A stretch of 64,000 nt of DNA. Origin: Psychromarinibacter halotolerans. GTDB lineage: Bacteria; Pseudomonadota; Alphaproteobacteria; Rhodobacterales; Rhodobacteraceae. This document shows, piece by piece, positions 50,702 to 61,612 of the stretch (within the stretch, counting starts at the first letter, position 1; each line of letters starts with the position of its first letter). Both the position numbers and the translations under genes were made by a program. The stretch is taken from NCBI RefSeq assembly GCF_029168315.1, contig NZ_JARGYD010000007.1:178036-242035 (forward strand). Direction: 5' to 3'. The notes under the pieces are model-generated. The model made no database searches, was not told the origin of the DNA, and was given only the letters and a program-made list of their open reading frames with translations.

Positions 50702-51933
50702 CAGACCCGACGATCCTGATCATCGGCACATGGGACACCAAGGACGACGAACTGCATTACCTCGCTTCGGTCATCCGTGCCCAGGGCGGCCGGGTGCGGA
50801 CGATGGATGTCAGCGTGCTGGGCGACCCGTCGCAGCCGACGGATCATTCGAAGCACGAGGTCGCGGCCGAGGGCGGGCATTCGATCCGCGAGGCCATCGA
50901 CGGCGGCGACGAGAACCGTGCGATGCAGATCATGGCGAAGGGCGCGTCACTGCTGGCCGCGCGGCTGCATGCAGAAAGCAAGGCGGACGGCGTGCTGATC
51001 CTTGGCGGCACGATGGGCACCGACCTTGCGCTGGACGTCGCCTTGGCCTTGCCGCTGGGGGTGCCGAAATACATCGTCTCGACCGTTAGCTTTTCCCCGC
51101 TGATGCCGCCCGACCGGATTCCGGCGGATGTGCAGATGATCCTGTGGGCGGGCGGGCTGTACGGCCTGAACTCGGTCTGCAAGGCGTCCCTGTCGCAGGC
51201 GGCGGGCGCGGTGCTGGGCGCGGCGCGCGCGGTGGAACGGCCAGACCGGACAAAGCCGCTGATCGGCATGACCTCGTTCGGGAAGACGGTGCTGCGCTAT
51301 ATGGTGCCGCTGAAACCCGCGCTAGAGGAGCGTGGCTTTGAGGTCGCCGTTTTCCACGCCACAGGCATGGGCGGCCGCGCGTTCGAGTCGCTGGCCGCAC
51401 AGGGGGCCTTCGCCTGCGTCATGGACTTCGCGACGCAAGAGGTCGGCAACCACATCCACGGGTCCGCGATCTCTGCCGGGGCGGACCGGCTGACCGCCGC
51501 CGGGCGCAACGGCACGCCGCAGATGGTCGCGCCGGGGTGTTACGACCTTGTCGATCTTGTCGGCTGGCAACCCGTGCCCGACGCGCTGGCCGACCTGCCC
51601 AGCCACGCGCACAACCGCCTGCTAAGCTCGGTCGTGCTGGATGCCGACCGCCGCCGTGCCGTGGCCCGCGCCCATGCCGAGCGACTGGCACAGGCAACAG
51701 GGCCGACCGTGTTGCTGCTGCCCGAAGGCGGCTGCAACGAGTGGGACCGTCCCGGTGCAGACCTGCACGACGCCGAGGGACTTGCCGCCTTCCTGCAAGA
51801 GATGCGCGCCACCTGCCCCGACACCTGCACGCGCGTCGACGTGGACGCCCACATCAACGACGCGGCGTTCGCTGACACGGTGTTGGACCTGTTCGACGGC
51901 TGGCTGGCGGACGGAACCGTGGCGCGCCCCTGA
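50698..51933 (+). CDS. Tm-1-like ATP-binding domain protein (UPF0261)
   Basis: 411 residues, full-length UPF0261: ILIIGTWDTKDDELHYLA at the start, GGTMGTDLALDVALALPLGVPK in the N-terminal domain, and ATGMGGRAFESLAAQGAFACVMDF in the second. The plant relative Tm-1 binds ATP and a viral helicase; the bacterial role is unknown. Bacterial copies often accompany TIM-barrel partners and catabolic operons. Here it closes the tctCBA operon. Confidence 0.88.
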   Translation: MTDPTILIIGTWDTKDDELHYLASVIRAQGGRVRTMDVSVLGDPSQPTDHSKHEVAAEGGHSIREAIDGGDENRAMQIMAKGASLLAARLHAESKADGVLILGGTMGTDLALDVALALPLGVPKYIVSTVSFSPLMPPDRIPADVQMILWAGGLYGLNSVCKASLSQAAGAVLGAARAVERPDRTKPLIGMTSFGKTVLRYMVPLKPALEERGFEVAVFHATGMGGRAFESLAAQGAFACVMDFATQEVGNHIHGSAISAGADRLTAAGRNGTPQMVAPGCYDLVDLVGWQPVPDALADLPSHAHNRLLSSVVLDADRRRAVARAHAERLAQATGPTVLLLPEGGCNEWDRPGADLHDAEGLAAFLQEMRATCPDTCTRVDVDAHINDAAFADTVLDLFDGWLADGTVARP

Positions 51934-52034
51934 CCGGCCCGGGCCGTAACACAGACACTTCGGGCAGCTTGGACGAACGCCCGTAAATACTGCATCGGGG
52001 GATGATCCGCGCGCCTTGCTGCCCCCGAAACGGG

Positions 52035-52078
52035 CTGTCACAAAACCGTTTCGCAACCGCAAGAAAACCGTCGCAAAA
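52035..52078 (+). promoter_or_regulatory. four-unit Pho box upstream of phnC
   Basis: Four tandem 11-bp units, each 7 bases plus 4 AT-rich bases, run CTGTCAC-AAAA, CCGTTTC-GCAA, CCGCAAG-AAAA and CCGTCGC-AAAA. The first is the classical Pho-box half-site (CTGTCAC), and the 11-bp period is the PhoB arrangement. The array ends 58 bases before phnC, in the 203-base spacer 51934-52136, which otherwise has no gene. Confidence 0.75.
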
Positions 52079-52136
52079 GCTTAACACAAACGACGCCGAC
52101 GGCACGTAGCAGTCCCCGGGACTTCAGGGGGCATTC

Positions 52137-52949
52137 ATGCTGCACGTATCGTCGCTGACGAAGCGGTTCGGGGAACGGACCGCAGTAGACAACATCTCTT
52201 TCACCGTGGACCGGCCCTGCATGATCGGCGTCATCGGACGGTCCGGCGCGGGCAAGTCGACGCTGCTGCGGATGATGAACCGCCTTGCGGACGCCAGCGA
52301 CGGCTCGATCACTTACGAAGGGCGCGAGATCACCGGCCTGAAGGGCGCCCTGCGCCGCGAGTGGCAGTCGCGCTGTGCGATGATCTTCCAGCAGTTCAAT
52401 CTTGTCCCCCGCATGGACGTCGTGTCGAACGTCTTGCACGGCACCCTGAACAAGCGATCCACCTTCGCCACGCTGTTCAACCTGTATCCGCAGTCCGACA
52501 TCCACCGCGCCATCGAGATCCTCGACCGGCTCGGCATCGCCGAGCACGCGTCGAAACGGGCCGAGGCGCTGTCCGGCGGCCAGCAGCAGCGCGTCGCCAT
52601 CGCGCGCGCCCTGATGCAGGACCCCGACATCATCCTTGCGGACGAACCCATCGCCTCGCTTGACCCGATGAACGCGCAGATCGTGATGGATGCGCTGCGC
52701 CGCATCCACGAAGAGGACGGCCGCATGGTCGTTTGCAACCTGCACACGCTGGATACCGCGCGCCGCTATTGCGACCGCGTGATCGGGATGCGCGACGGCC
52801 GGATCGTGTTCGACGGGGAACCCGACGCGCTGACGACCACCGCCGCGCGCGACATCTACGGCGCCGGGGATGATTTCTCGGAAGGCGCCACCTCGACCCA
52901 AATCGAAGCCTTGGACAGGACCGAACTGGCCGCTGCGGCCTACGCCTGA
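52137..52949 (+). CDS. phnC: phosphonate ABC transporter ATP-binding protein
   Basis: 270 residues. Walker A is VIGRSGAGKSTLLRMMNRL (about 33-51), the signature LSGGQQQRVAIARA (about 144-157) and Walker B IILADEPIASLDP; these spacings and IFQQFNLVPRMDVVSNVLHG are specific for PhnC. It powers import of phosphonates or phosphate analogues. It is the first gene after a tandem Pho box, hence phosphate-starvation control is expected. Confidence 0.93.
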   Translation: MLHVSSLTKRFGERTAVDNISFTVDRPCMIGVIGRSGAGKSTLLRMMNRLADASDGSITYEGREITGLKGALRREWQSRCAMIFQQFNLVPRMDVVSNVLHGTLNKRSTFATLFNLYPQSDIHRAIEILDRLGIAEHASKRAEALSGGQQQRVAIARALMQDPDIILADEPIASLDPMNAQIVMDALRRIHEEDGRMVVCNLHTLDTARRYCDRVIGMRDGRIVFDGEPDALTTTAARDIYGAGDDFSEGATSTQIEALDRTELAAAAYA

Positions 52950-52995
52950 TCCCTGAACCCGCCCGCAATGCCGGGCAACCACAATGGAGACAGTG

Positions 52996-53913
52996 ATGAA
53001 CACCCGCCTCTTTTCCGGCCTTGCCCTGGCCCTGACGACCACCGCGATCGCATCCGGCGCCGTTGCGCAGGACATCGAGGAATTCCGCATCGGCATCCTC
53101 GGCGGCGAAAACGCGCAGGACCGCATGAACAGCTATGCCTGCCTGCAGGACTATGCCGAAGAAGCCCTTGGCGTTCCGATCAAGCTGTTCGCCCCGGCCG
53201 ACTACAACGGCGTGATCCAAGGCCTGCTGGGCGGCACGCTGGACATGGCATGGCTGGGCGCGTCGGGCTACGCAGCGGTCTATCTGGAAGACCCCGAAGC
53301 CGTGACGCCGGCGCTGGTCAAGATCAACCTCGACGGCTCGTACGGCTACCACTCGATCGGCTTCGCCCGTGCCGACAGCGGCATCACCTCGCTGGAAGAC
53401 ATGCAGGGCAAGGCCTTCGGCTTCGGCGACCCGAACTCGACCTCGGGCTACCTGATCCCGTCGATCGAGATCCCGGAAGAAACCGGCGCCTCGATGGAAT
53501 CCGGCGACTACTTTGGTGAAGTGAAATTCACCGGCGGTCACGAACAGACCATCGTCGCGGTCTTCAACGGCGACATCGAAGGCGGTGTGACCTGGGCCGA
53601 CGGCCAAGGCAACTGGGAAGACGGCTATAACTCGGGCGCCCTGCGCAAGGCGGTCGACGCTGGCCTGATCGACATGAACGAACTGGTCGAGATCTGGAAA
53701 TCCAAGGTCATCCCCGAAGGCCCCGTGGTCGTTCGCACCGCGCTGCCGGAAGAGGTGAAAGCCACGATGATCGAGCTGGTCGACAACCTGCAGGAAACCG
53801 ACCCGGACTGCGCCTACGGCGTTGCCGCCGGTGACACGCTGGGCTTCGACCCGATCACCCACGATGCCTATCTCTCGGTGATCGAGGCCCGCAAAGCCAA
53901 GATCGGCGGCTGA
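52996..53913 (+). CDS. phnD: phosphonate ABC transporter substrate-binding protein
   Basis: 305 residues. The signal peptide ends at AVA-QDIEEFRIGILGGEN (about residue 25). The PhnD layout is clear: LFAPADYNGVIQGLLGG, DMAWLGASGYAA, and FGFGDPNSTSGYLIPS with the phosphonate-binding Ser/Thr. GGAG is well placed for ATG 52996, whereas the ATG at 52984 precedes that site. A strong stem-loop follows. Confidence 0.93.
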   Translation: MNTRLFSGLALALTTTAIASGAVAQDIEEFRIGILGGENAQDRMNSYACLQDYAEEALGVPIKLFAPADYNGVIQGLLGGTLDMAWLGASGYAAVYLEDPEAVTPALVKINLDGSYGYHSIGFARADSGITSLEDMQGKAFGFGDPNSTSGYLIPSIEIPEETGASMESGDYFGEVKFTGGHEQTIVAVFNGDIEGGVTWADGQGNWEDGYNSGALRKAVDAGLIDMNELVEIWKSKVIPEGPVVVRTALPEEVKATMIELVDNLQETDPDCAYGVAAGDTLGFDPITHDAYLSVIEARKAKIGG

Positions 53914-53931
53914 TACGGCCACTGCTTTCGT

Positions 53932-53958
53932 CGGGGGTCCCATCGGGGCCCCCGGTTT
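53932..53958 (+). terminator. intra-operon stem-loop after phnD
   Basis: CGGGGGTCCC pairs with GGGGCCCCCG (10 bp, one G-T) around a three-base loop and is followed by GTTTCGTTCTG. It is positioned to reduce expression of the permeases relative to PhnD. Confidence 0.7.
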
Positions 53959-53977
53959 CGTTCTGACCCGGATTCCC

Positions 53978-54862
53978 ATGACTGACATATCGCACCCCGC
54001 CGCCGCGGCCCCGCAGACGCGCATCGCCGACCTGCAAGCGGGCTACATGGAACTTGCCCGCAAAAAGCGGCTGTACGGCGGGCTGACCCTTGTCGTCTTC
54101 GTGCTGCTGCTGGTGTCCGGCTTCGTCGTCGCCGACGGCCGCAACGCGGGCGGCTTCTGGGACGGGCTGGCGAATGTCGGGGACTACCCGGCCGCGGTGA
54201 TCTCGGAGGCGTGGGAGAAACGCGCCGAGTTGCCCGCGAACCTTGTGAAATTCTTCCCTGCGCTGGTCGAGACGCTGAACATCGCCGCCGTGTCCACCCT
54301 TGTGGGTGCGCTGCTGGGCCTTGTGCTGTCGTTCCTGTCGACCCGCGGGCTGGCGCGCTGGCCGCGCCTTGTGCCGCTGTTCCGGCGGATCATGGACATC
54401 ATGCGCGCGGTCCCCGAGATCGTCATCGCTCTGGTTCTGATCTTCATGCTGGGCGGCGGGCCGGTGCCCGCGATGATCGCCATCGCTTTCCACACCGCAG
54501 GCGCACTGGGCAAGCTGTTCTCAGAAGTCACGGAAAACGCCGACCTGAAGCCGGTCGACGGCTTGGCCTCGGTCGGGGCGAACTGGAGCCAGCGCATGCT
54601 GCTAGGCGTGATGCCGCAGGTCGCGCCCAACTTCGTCAGCTATTCCTTGCTGCGGTTCGAGATCAACATCCGCGCCTCTGCCATCCTTGGCTTCGTCGGC
54701 GCGGGCGGCCTTGGCTATGAACTGCGCAACGCGATGTCGTGGGGGCCCGGCCAGTTCGACGCCGCCGCCGCGATCTTCATCCTGCTGTTCGGCGCGATCG
54801 TGCTGTTCGACCAGTTGTCCAGCCGCTACCGCAACCGCCTGACCGAGGGAGGTCACGCATGA
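53978..54862 (+). CDS. phnE: phosphonate ABC transporter permease (PhnE)
   Basis: 294 residues, about six membrane helices, first at about 32-51 (LTLVVFVLLLVSGFVVADG). The EAA-like loop reads FSEVTENADLKPVDGLASVGANWSQRMLLGVMPQV. The end NRLTEGGHA overlaps the start of the second permease by four bases (ATGA). Confidence 0.93.
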   Translation: MTDISHPAAAAPQTRIADLQAGYMELARKKRLYGGLTLVVFVLLLVSGFVVADGRNAGGFWDGLANVGDYPAAVISEAWEKRAELPANLVKFFPALVETLNIAAVSTLVGALLGLVLSFLSTRGLARWPRLVPLFRRIMDIMRAVPEIVIALVLIFMLGGGPVPAMIAIAFHTAGALGKLFSEVTENADLKPVDGLASVGANWSQRMLLGVMPQVAPNFVSYSLLRFEINIRASAILGFVGAGGLGYELRNAMSWGPGQFDAAAAIFILLFGAIVLFDQLSSRYRNRLTEGGHA

Positions 54863-56208
54863 CCGACGCCACCATCACCCTTCCGGCGGGCGACCCCCTT
54901 GGCACGGCCAAGGCCACGGCGGACCGCCTGTTCCGGCGCAAACGGCTGGTGACCTTCGGTCTGCCCGCGCTGGTTCTGGCCTACCTCGTCTATATCTTCT
55001 TCGCCTTCGACATCGCCGGCCTGGCCCAGCGCGCGCGGCTGGACAACGCGGTGACGCTGGCGTCGGACAGCTGGTCCTACAAGACCCACGTCACCCGCGA
55101 TCATCGCTCGGGCGGGATCGACTATGCGATCGAGGGCGAGCGCAAGGGCATGTACCCGGACGGGATGCGCCCGGACTGGGTGTCGGACGACGGCGACGCC
55201 ACCGTGGTCGATCTTGAAGACGGCTACGAGGTGCGCATCCTGCCCGACAACCGGACCGAGTTCGACGTCCCCGGCTTCGGCATGATCGAAGCGCATTTCG
55301 ACGGCGGCCGGATCGTGACCAACCTTGGCGACACGCCGCCGGACTGGATCAACGCCGGCGACCGCCGGGTTGCGATCACCACCGACAACGGACGCGTGAC
55401 CATCACACGGTCCAAGACCGAAGTGTTCCGCTATTTCCCGGGGTGGGAGCTGTTCTGGTTCACGCTCGACAGCCCCTACTACGGCAAAAGCTTCTCTCAG
55501 ATCGCGTTCGGCGAACAGCTGGACCCGGAACGGGGCAACATCCAAGGCGCGTTTCAGGATTTCTGGCACAACGCGATGTGGCGCCATTCCGATGTGGCCT
55601 GGGCCATCGGCGAAACCATCCTGATGGCCTTCCTCGGCACCTTCGGCGCGGCGCTGGTCGCGCTGCCGCTGGGCTTTCTTGCGGCGAAACGGTTCAGCCC
55701 GCTGATGGCGGTGCGGTTCGGGATGCGGCGCATCTTCGACTTCGTGCGCGGCGTGGACGGCCTGATATGGACCATCGTCCTGTCGCGCGCTTTCGGCCCC
55801 GGCCCGCTGACCGGCACGCTGGCGATCCTGATCACCGACACCGGCACCTTCGGCAAGCTGTTCTCCGAGGCGCTGGAAAACGTCGACGAGAAGCAGATCG
55901 AGGGCGTCTCGTCCACCGGGGCCAAGCCGCTGCAACGATACCGCTTCGGGGTGATCCCGCAGGTGGTGCCGGTGCTGCTGTCGCAGATCCTGTACTTTTT
56001 CGAATCCAACACCCGGTCCGCTACGATCATCGGCGCGATCACCGGCGGCGGCATCGGCCTTTTGCTGACGCAGGCGATCCAGACACAAAAGGACTGGGAA
56101 GAGGTCGCCTATTACATCGTGCTGGTGGTGCTGATGGTGATGGCAATGGACTGGCTGTCGGGCTGGCTGCGCGCGAAGCTGATCGGGCGGTCCGAAGGGA
56201 AGCACTGA
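54859..56208 (+). CDS. phnE: second PhnE permease with inserted soluble domain
   Basis: 449 residues, much longer than a usual PhnE (about 260-290). After the first helix (about 32-52) there is a hydrophilic, strand-rich insert of some 180 residues (VTRDHRSGGIDYAIEGERKG, FDVPGFGMIEAHFDGGRIVTN). The permease core follows from about 245, with the loop FGKLFSEALENVDEKQIEGVSSTGAKPLQRYRFGVIPQV. The insert is probably periplasmic by the topology of the family. It ends the phnCDEE run. Confidence 0.9.
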   Translation: MTDATITLPAGDPLGTAKATADRLFRRKRLVTFGLPALVLAYLVYIFFAFDIAGLAQRARLDNAVTLASDSWSYKTHVTRDHRSGGIDYAIEGERKGMYPDGMRPDWVSDDGDATVVDLEDGYEVRILPDNRTEFDVPGFGMIEAHFDGGRIVTNLGDTPPDWINAGDRRVAITTDNGRVTITRSKTEVFRYFPGWELFWFTLDSPYYGKSFSQIAFGEQLDPERGNIQGAFQDFWHNAMWRHSDVAWAIGETILMAFLGTFGAALVALPLGFLAAKRFSPLMAVRFGMRRIFDFVRGVDGLIWTIVLSRAFGPGPLTGTLAILITDTGTFGKLFSEALENVDEKQIEGVSSTGAKPLQRYRFGVIPQVVPVLLSQILYFFESNTRSATIIGAITGGGIGLLLTQAIQTQKDWEEVAYYIVLVVLMVMAMDWLSGWLRAKLIGRSEGKH

Positions 56209-56385
56209 GGTGGTTAGGGCCGGGGATGGAGTCCTCCCTTTGGGTGGTCCTTGGAGAAAACGGCACTTGGGAGTCCAAGGAGTCCAGGGACAATGTCGGC
56301 TATGAGACCAAACCTGAACGATGCTGCACTTTGCATGAAAGGCTGCTATTCCTGCATCTGACAGTCAGGTTTTTTTGGAAACGCT

Positions 56386-57345
56386 ATGATTGGCCCAAGG
56401 ACTAATCGCTTTTTTACGCCGCCAAACGTTCCGAAGTTGGATTTGCACGTTACTTCGCTTCGGGGCGGCGGCGCTTGCCCTTCCCAGTATTGGGGCCAAA
56501 CGCATGATGGTCGCGAAGTTTATATTCGCTACCGAGGTGGGTTTCTCTCAGTCGATGTAGCCGAAGAGCCTGGCGAAGAGGTCCTTTACGATGGTGGTTT
56601 TCTTGACATCGAGCTGGGCCCACCTCTGGATGGAGAATTGTCGGTCCGACAGCTAATTGCTTTGACTGGGTTAAAGGTCGACGAGCTTGATGGATTTCAA
56701 GTTTCGGCAGAAAGAGAGGCAGAGCGAGACCTTAGTGGCGCTACAACCTTCTGGAGCGCCATTGGGATATCTGCGACTAACGAAGGGGCCGAGCAATTTC
56801 TATCAGTGCTTTGGCGTGAGTTTCCGGACTGTCAGTTGTTTGAAAATATTTGGTCTCAGCCGAGAGGGCGCAAGAAACGCCCACTCTGGCCGGGTGAAAC
56901 GCCGAAAGAAGCTATTCTCGAAATCATGTTAGGAGCGGGTTGCCCCAAAATTTCGCTTCACTACTCACGGTTCAAATACGATTTCCCTGGGTATGGTAGC
57001 CCCGAAGACAACTCCCGTTTCTCACAAGAGGCCCGACGTGAGGTTGAAACGGTCGGAAGCATTGGCTGTGAAGTCAAATACGACAGCTTGAGAATTTCGT
57101 CTGAGTTTCGCACAGACGACACCTTGGCTCGGACGTGGTTGGAGCGACTGGATCAGAAACTCGACGCTTGTTTTCCCGAAATTGAATACAGCCCACACGA
57201 CCTCGCAACTGGCGAGATCACGGCAGGAGAAGCGATCAAAACTCAGGACGACCCGGAGATCACCAAGTGGGTCCAAGTCGCTTCAAACCGCTTTCGCTAC
57301 ATTCGACGAGCAGCGCGTGATTTGCCATTGATTGGCTATAGGTAG
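56386..57345 (+). CDS. orphan hypothetical protein, atypical base composition
   Basis: 319 residues, soluble, no signal peptide or membrane helix. Segments such as YWGQTHDGREVYIRYRGGFLSVDV and GPPLDGELSVRQLIALTGL look like a mixed alpha/beta fold. I recognise no family. Codons are far more AT-ending than those of its neighbours (for example TTT, ATT, GAA, GGT), and the 177 bases upstream (56209-56385) are similarly atypical and show nothing else. These are signs of recent acquisition. The start is weakly supported, with only GGAAA eight bases ahead of the ATG. Confidence 0.65.
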   Translation: MIGPRTNRFFTPPNVPKLDLHVTSLRGGGACPSQYWGQTHDGREVYIRYRGGFLSVDVAEEPGEEVLYDGGFLDIELGPPLDGELSVRQLIALTGLKVDELDGFQVSAEREAERDLSGATTFWSAIGISATNEGAEQFLSVLWREFPDCQLFENIWSQPRGRKKRPLWPGETPKEAILEIMLGAGCPKISLHYSRFKYDFPGYGSPEDNSRFSQEARREVETVGSIGCEVKYDSLRISSEFRTDDTLARTWLERLDQKLDACFPEIEYSPHDLATGEITAGEAIKTQDDPEITKWVQVASNRFRYIRRAARDLPLIGYR

Positions 57346-57496
57346 CCTTAGAGCGGTCATTCCATCCGAAATGCCGGTCGGTAGCTTTGTCCGCCCACCC
57401 GACATCCAGCCGAGGCAAGTCCCCAAGCTCCCTCTGCGTGTCACCGCCTACGCCGCCCCCCTCTCAAAGCCCCTCCGGCTCATCACCCAAAGCAAA

Positions 57497-57520
57497 AGGG
57501 CCGCCCCGAAGGACGGCCCT
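57497..57520 (-). terminator. katG terminator
   Basis: Read on the minus strand, AGGGCCG-TCCTTCGGGG-CGGCCCT forms a 7-bp stem with further pairing inside (CC/GG) and is followed by TTTGCTTT. It lies 22 bases beyond the katG stop, in the 196-base stretch 57346-57541 that otherwise holds no gene. Confidence 0.75.
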
Positions 57521-57541
57521 CTCCCAATTCTTAGCCGATGA

Positions 57542-59722
<2,181 letters not shown>

Positions 59723-59896
59723 CCGGGGACTCTCCTCTGCTACGTTCCGGCCCCTTGGGCCTTGGCTGGAAAGGTGCGCCCGCGCGGCTTCTCCTCCGAA
59801 GCGGCGCGGTTTGATTCCCATCTTCCACCCACGATCATACCACCCATCTTCATAATGGGAATTTTAAAGTTCATATAGTCATGATAGGGTCAGGTT

Positions 59897-60793
59897 ATGA
59901 ATGGACTGACCATGAAACACCTGCGCTACTTCGTGGCGCTGGCCCGGCACGGCCACTTCGGGCGCGCGGCGGAAACCTGCGGCATCTCGCAACCCGCGCT
60001 GTCGGTGCAGATAAAAGAGTTGGAGGCCCTGTTGGGGGCTCCGCTGATCGAACGCGGCGCCCGGCAGATCCGTCTAAGCGGGCTGGGCGAAGAGCTGGCC
60101 GAGCGCGCGAAAGAGATCCTGCGCGCGGTGGACGAGCTGAACGACCTTGCCCGCGCGGCGCAGGGACCGTTGACGGGGCGGTTGCGGATCGGGGTCATCC
60201 CGACTGTCGCGCCCTACCTGCTGCCGGACCTCATCAAGGCGCTGGGGCAGCGGAACCCCGACCTCGACATCCGCCCGCGCGAGGCGATCACCGGCTCGCT
60301 CATCCGCGACCTGAACGAGGCGCGGCTGGACCTTGCCGTCGTGGCCCTGCCAGTGTCCGAGGCGGCGCTGCACGAGGAGCCGCTGTTCGAAGAGGATTTC
60401 GTGCTTGTCCGTCCCGCCGCCGACGCGGGCCTGCCGGTGCCCCGCCCGGAGATCCTGCGCGAGATGCGCCTGCTTCTGCTGGAAGAGGGACACTGCTTTC
60501 GCGATCAGGCGTTGTCGTTCTGTCAGGCCACCACCACCGGCCCGCGCGACCTGATGGAGGGCAGTTCCCTGTCCACGCTGGTGCAGATGGTCGGCGCCGG
60601 GATCGGGGTGACCCTGATCCCCGAGATGGCCGTCGCGACCGAGACGCGGTCAGCCGACGTGTCGGTCGCCCGGCTGGGTGCGCCCCGCCCAAAGCGGACG
60701 GTGGGAATGGTCTGGAGGAAAAGCAGTCCGATGGGCCCCCAGTTCGCCGAGATCGTGAATGCCGTGCGGGACCTGCCGCGCCGCGTCGCCTAG
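59897..60793 (+). CDS. oxyR: hydrogen-peroxide-sensing regulator OxyR
   Basis: 298 residues, LysR type. The winged helix is at 5-65 (FGRAAETCGISQPALSVQIKELE). The redox cysteines Cys200 and Cys209 in EEGHCFRDQALSFCQ align with Cys199/Cys208 of E. coli OxyR. It activates katG when these form a disulphide. The 174-base spacer to katG is AT-rich from about 59840 and contains CCCAT-N7-ATGGG (59843-59859) and ATAG repeats near 59875, but I cannot define the binding site. It converges with phnF with a four-base overlap. Confidence 0.95.
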   Translation: MNGLTMKHLRYFVALARHGHFGRAAETCGISQPALSVQIKELEALLGAPLIERGARQIRLSGLGEELAERAKEILRAVDELNDLARAAQGPLTGRLRIGVIPTVAPYLLPDLIKALGQRNPDLDIRPREAITGSLIRDLNEARLDLAVVALPVSEAALHEEPLFEEDFVLVRPAADAGLPVPRPEILREMRLLLLEEGHCFRDQALSFCQATTTGPRDLMEGSSLSTLVQMVGAGIGVTLIPEMAVATETRSADVSVARLGAPRPKRTVGMVWRKSSPMGPQFAEIVNAVRDLPRRVA

Positions 60794-61521
60794 CTCTCGT
60801 CGCCCAAGGTCAGCGTGATCCTGTCGCCCGCGAACCATGTGCGGCCGAATTCGACCGGTACGTCGTCGGCATCGACGTTGACGCCTTCGGAATACAGCAG
60901 TGGCGCGCCCTCGGTCAGACCAAGGTGCAGCGCCTGCGTTGCGTCCGCCGCCCGCGCCGACAGGCGCGTGGACTGCCGGACATAGTCCTCGACCCCGAAG
61001 CGGGCCAGCGACTGCGTCACGCTGCGCAGCTCGCGCAGGGCAGCGCCGATTCCGGCAAAGCGCGCGGCGGGGAAGTGGCTTTCGAACAGCGCAACCGGCT
61101 GCCCGTCGGCCAGCGACAGCCCCCGATAAACGCAGACCTGCTCGCCCGCGGCCAGCCCCAGCCGATCCGCGACGACCGGGCTTGCGGGAACGGATTCCTC
61201 GACCTGCAGGATCTTGCGGTCCGGCGTCCGCCCGGCAGCCAGAAGGTTCTGGTTGAACCGCACCCGCGCGCCCAGCGGATAGTCGGTGGGCCGCGCCGTG
61301 ACGAAGGCGCCCGCCCCGCGCCGGGTTCGGATCACGCCATCCTCGACCAGCGTCGACAGCGCATGGCGCACCGTGTGCCGGTTCACACCGAACCGCTCTG
61401 CCAGCTCCGACTCGGTCGGAAGCTTGTCACCCTCGCGATAGCGCCCCTCGGCGATGTCGCCTTTTAGCGCACCGGCGATGGCCTGCCACAACGGCGTCTT
61501 ACGGGAACTCTTCGTCGTCAT
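60790..61521 (-). CDS. phnF: phosphonate-metabolism GntR/HutC-type regulator
   Basis: 243 residues. The N-terminal GntR winged helix (KLPTESELAERFGVNRHTVRHALSTLVEDG, about 33-62) is followed by the UTRA effector domain (RVRFNQNLLAAGRTPDRKIL, FESHFPAARFAG). PhnF proteins control phosphonate-use genes and lie divergent from phnG, as here. The shared spacer has an inverted repeat at 61536/61583. Confidence 0.92.
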   Translation of the reverse strand: MTTKSSRKTPLWQAIAGALKGDIAEGRYREGDKLPTESELAERFGVNRHTVRHALSTLVEDGVIRTRRGAGAFVTARPTDYPLGARVRFNQNLLAAGRTPDRKILQVEESVPASPVVADRLGLAAGEQVCVYRGLSLADGQPVALFESHFPAARFAGIGAALRELRSVTQSLARFGVEDYVRQSTRLSARAADATQALHLGLTEGAPLLYSEGVNVDADDVPVEFGRTWFAGDRITLTLGDES

Positions 61522-61535
61522 GTCGCCAAAAGTTC

Positions 61536-61590
61536 ATACAACTGGGGTGGTGTAAACCGTCCTGCTGAGGCAGGATATGTCTAGTTGTAT
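61536..61590. promoter_or_regulatory. paired PhnF operator-like sites around a hairpin
   Basis: ATACAACT (61536-61543) and its exact inverse AGTTGTAT (61583-61590) are 47 bases apart. Between them is a perfect hairpin, TCCTGC-TGAG-GCAGGA (61560-61575). The first copy lies 15 bases upstream of the phnF start and the second 23 bases upstream of phnG, so one regulator could control both. Confidence 0.5.
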
Positions 61591-61612
61591 AGTAATTGCG
61601 GAAGCTGTCGAG

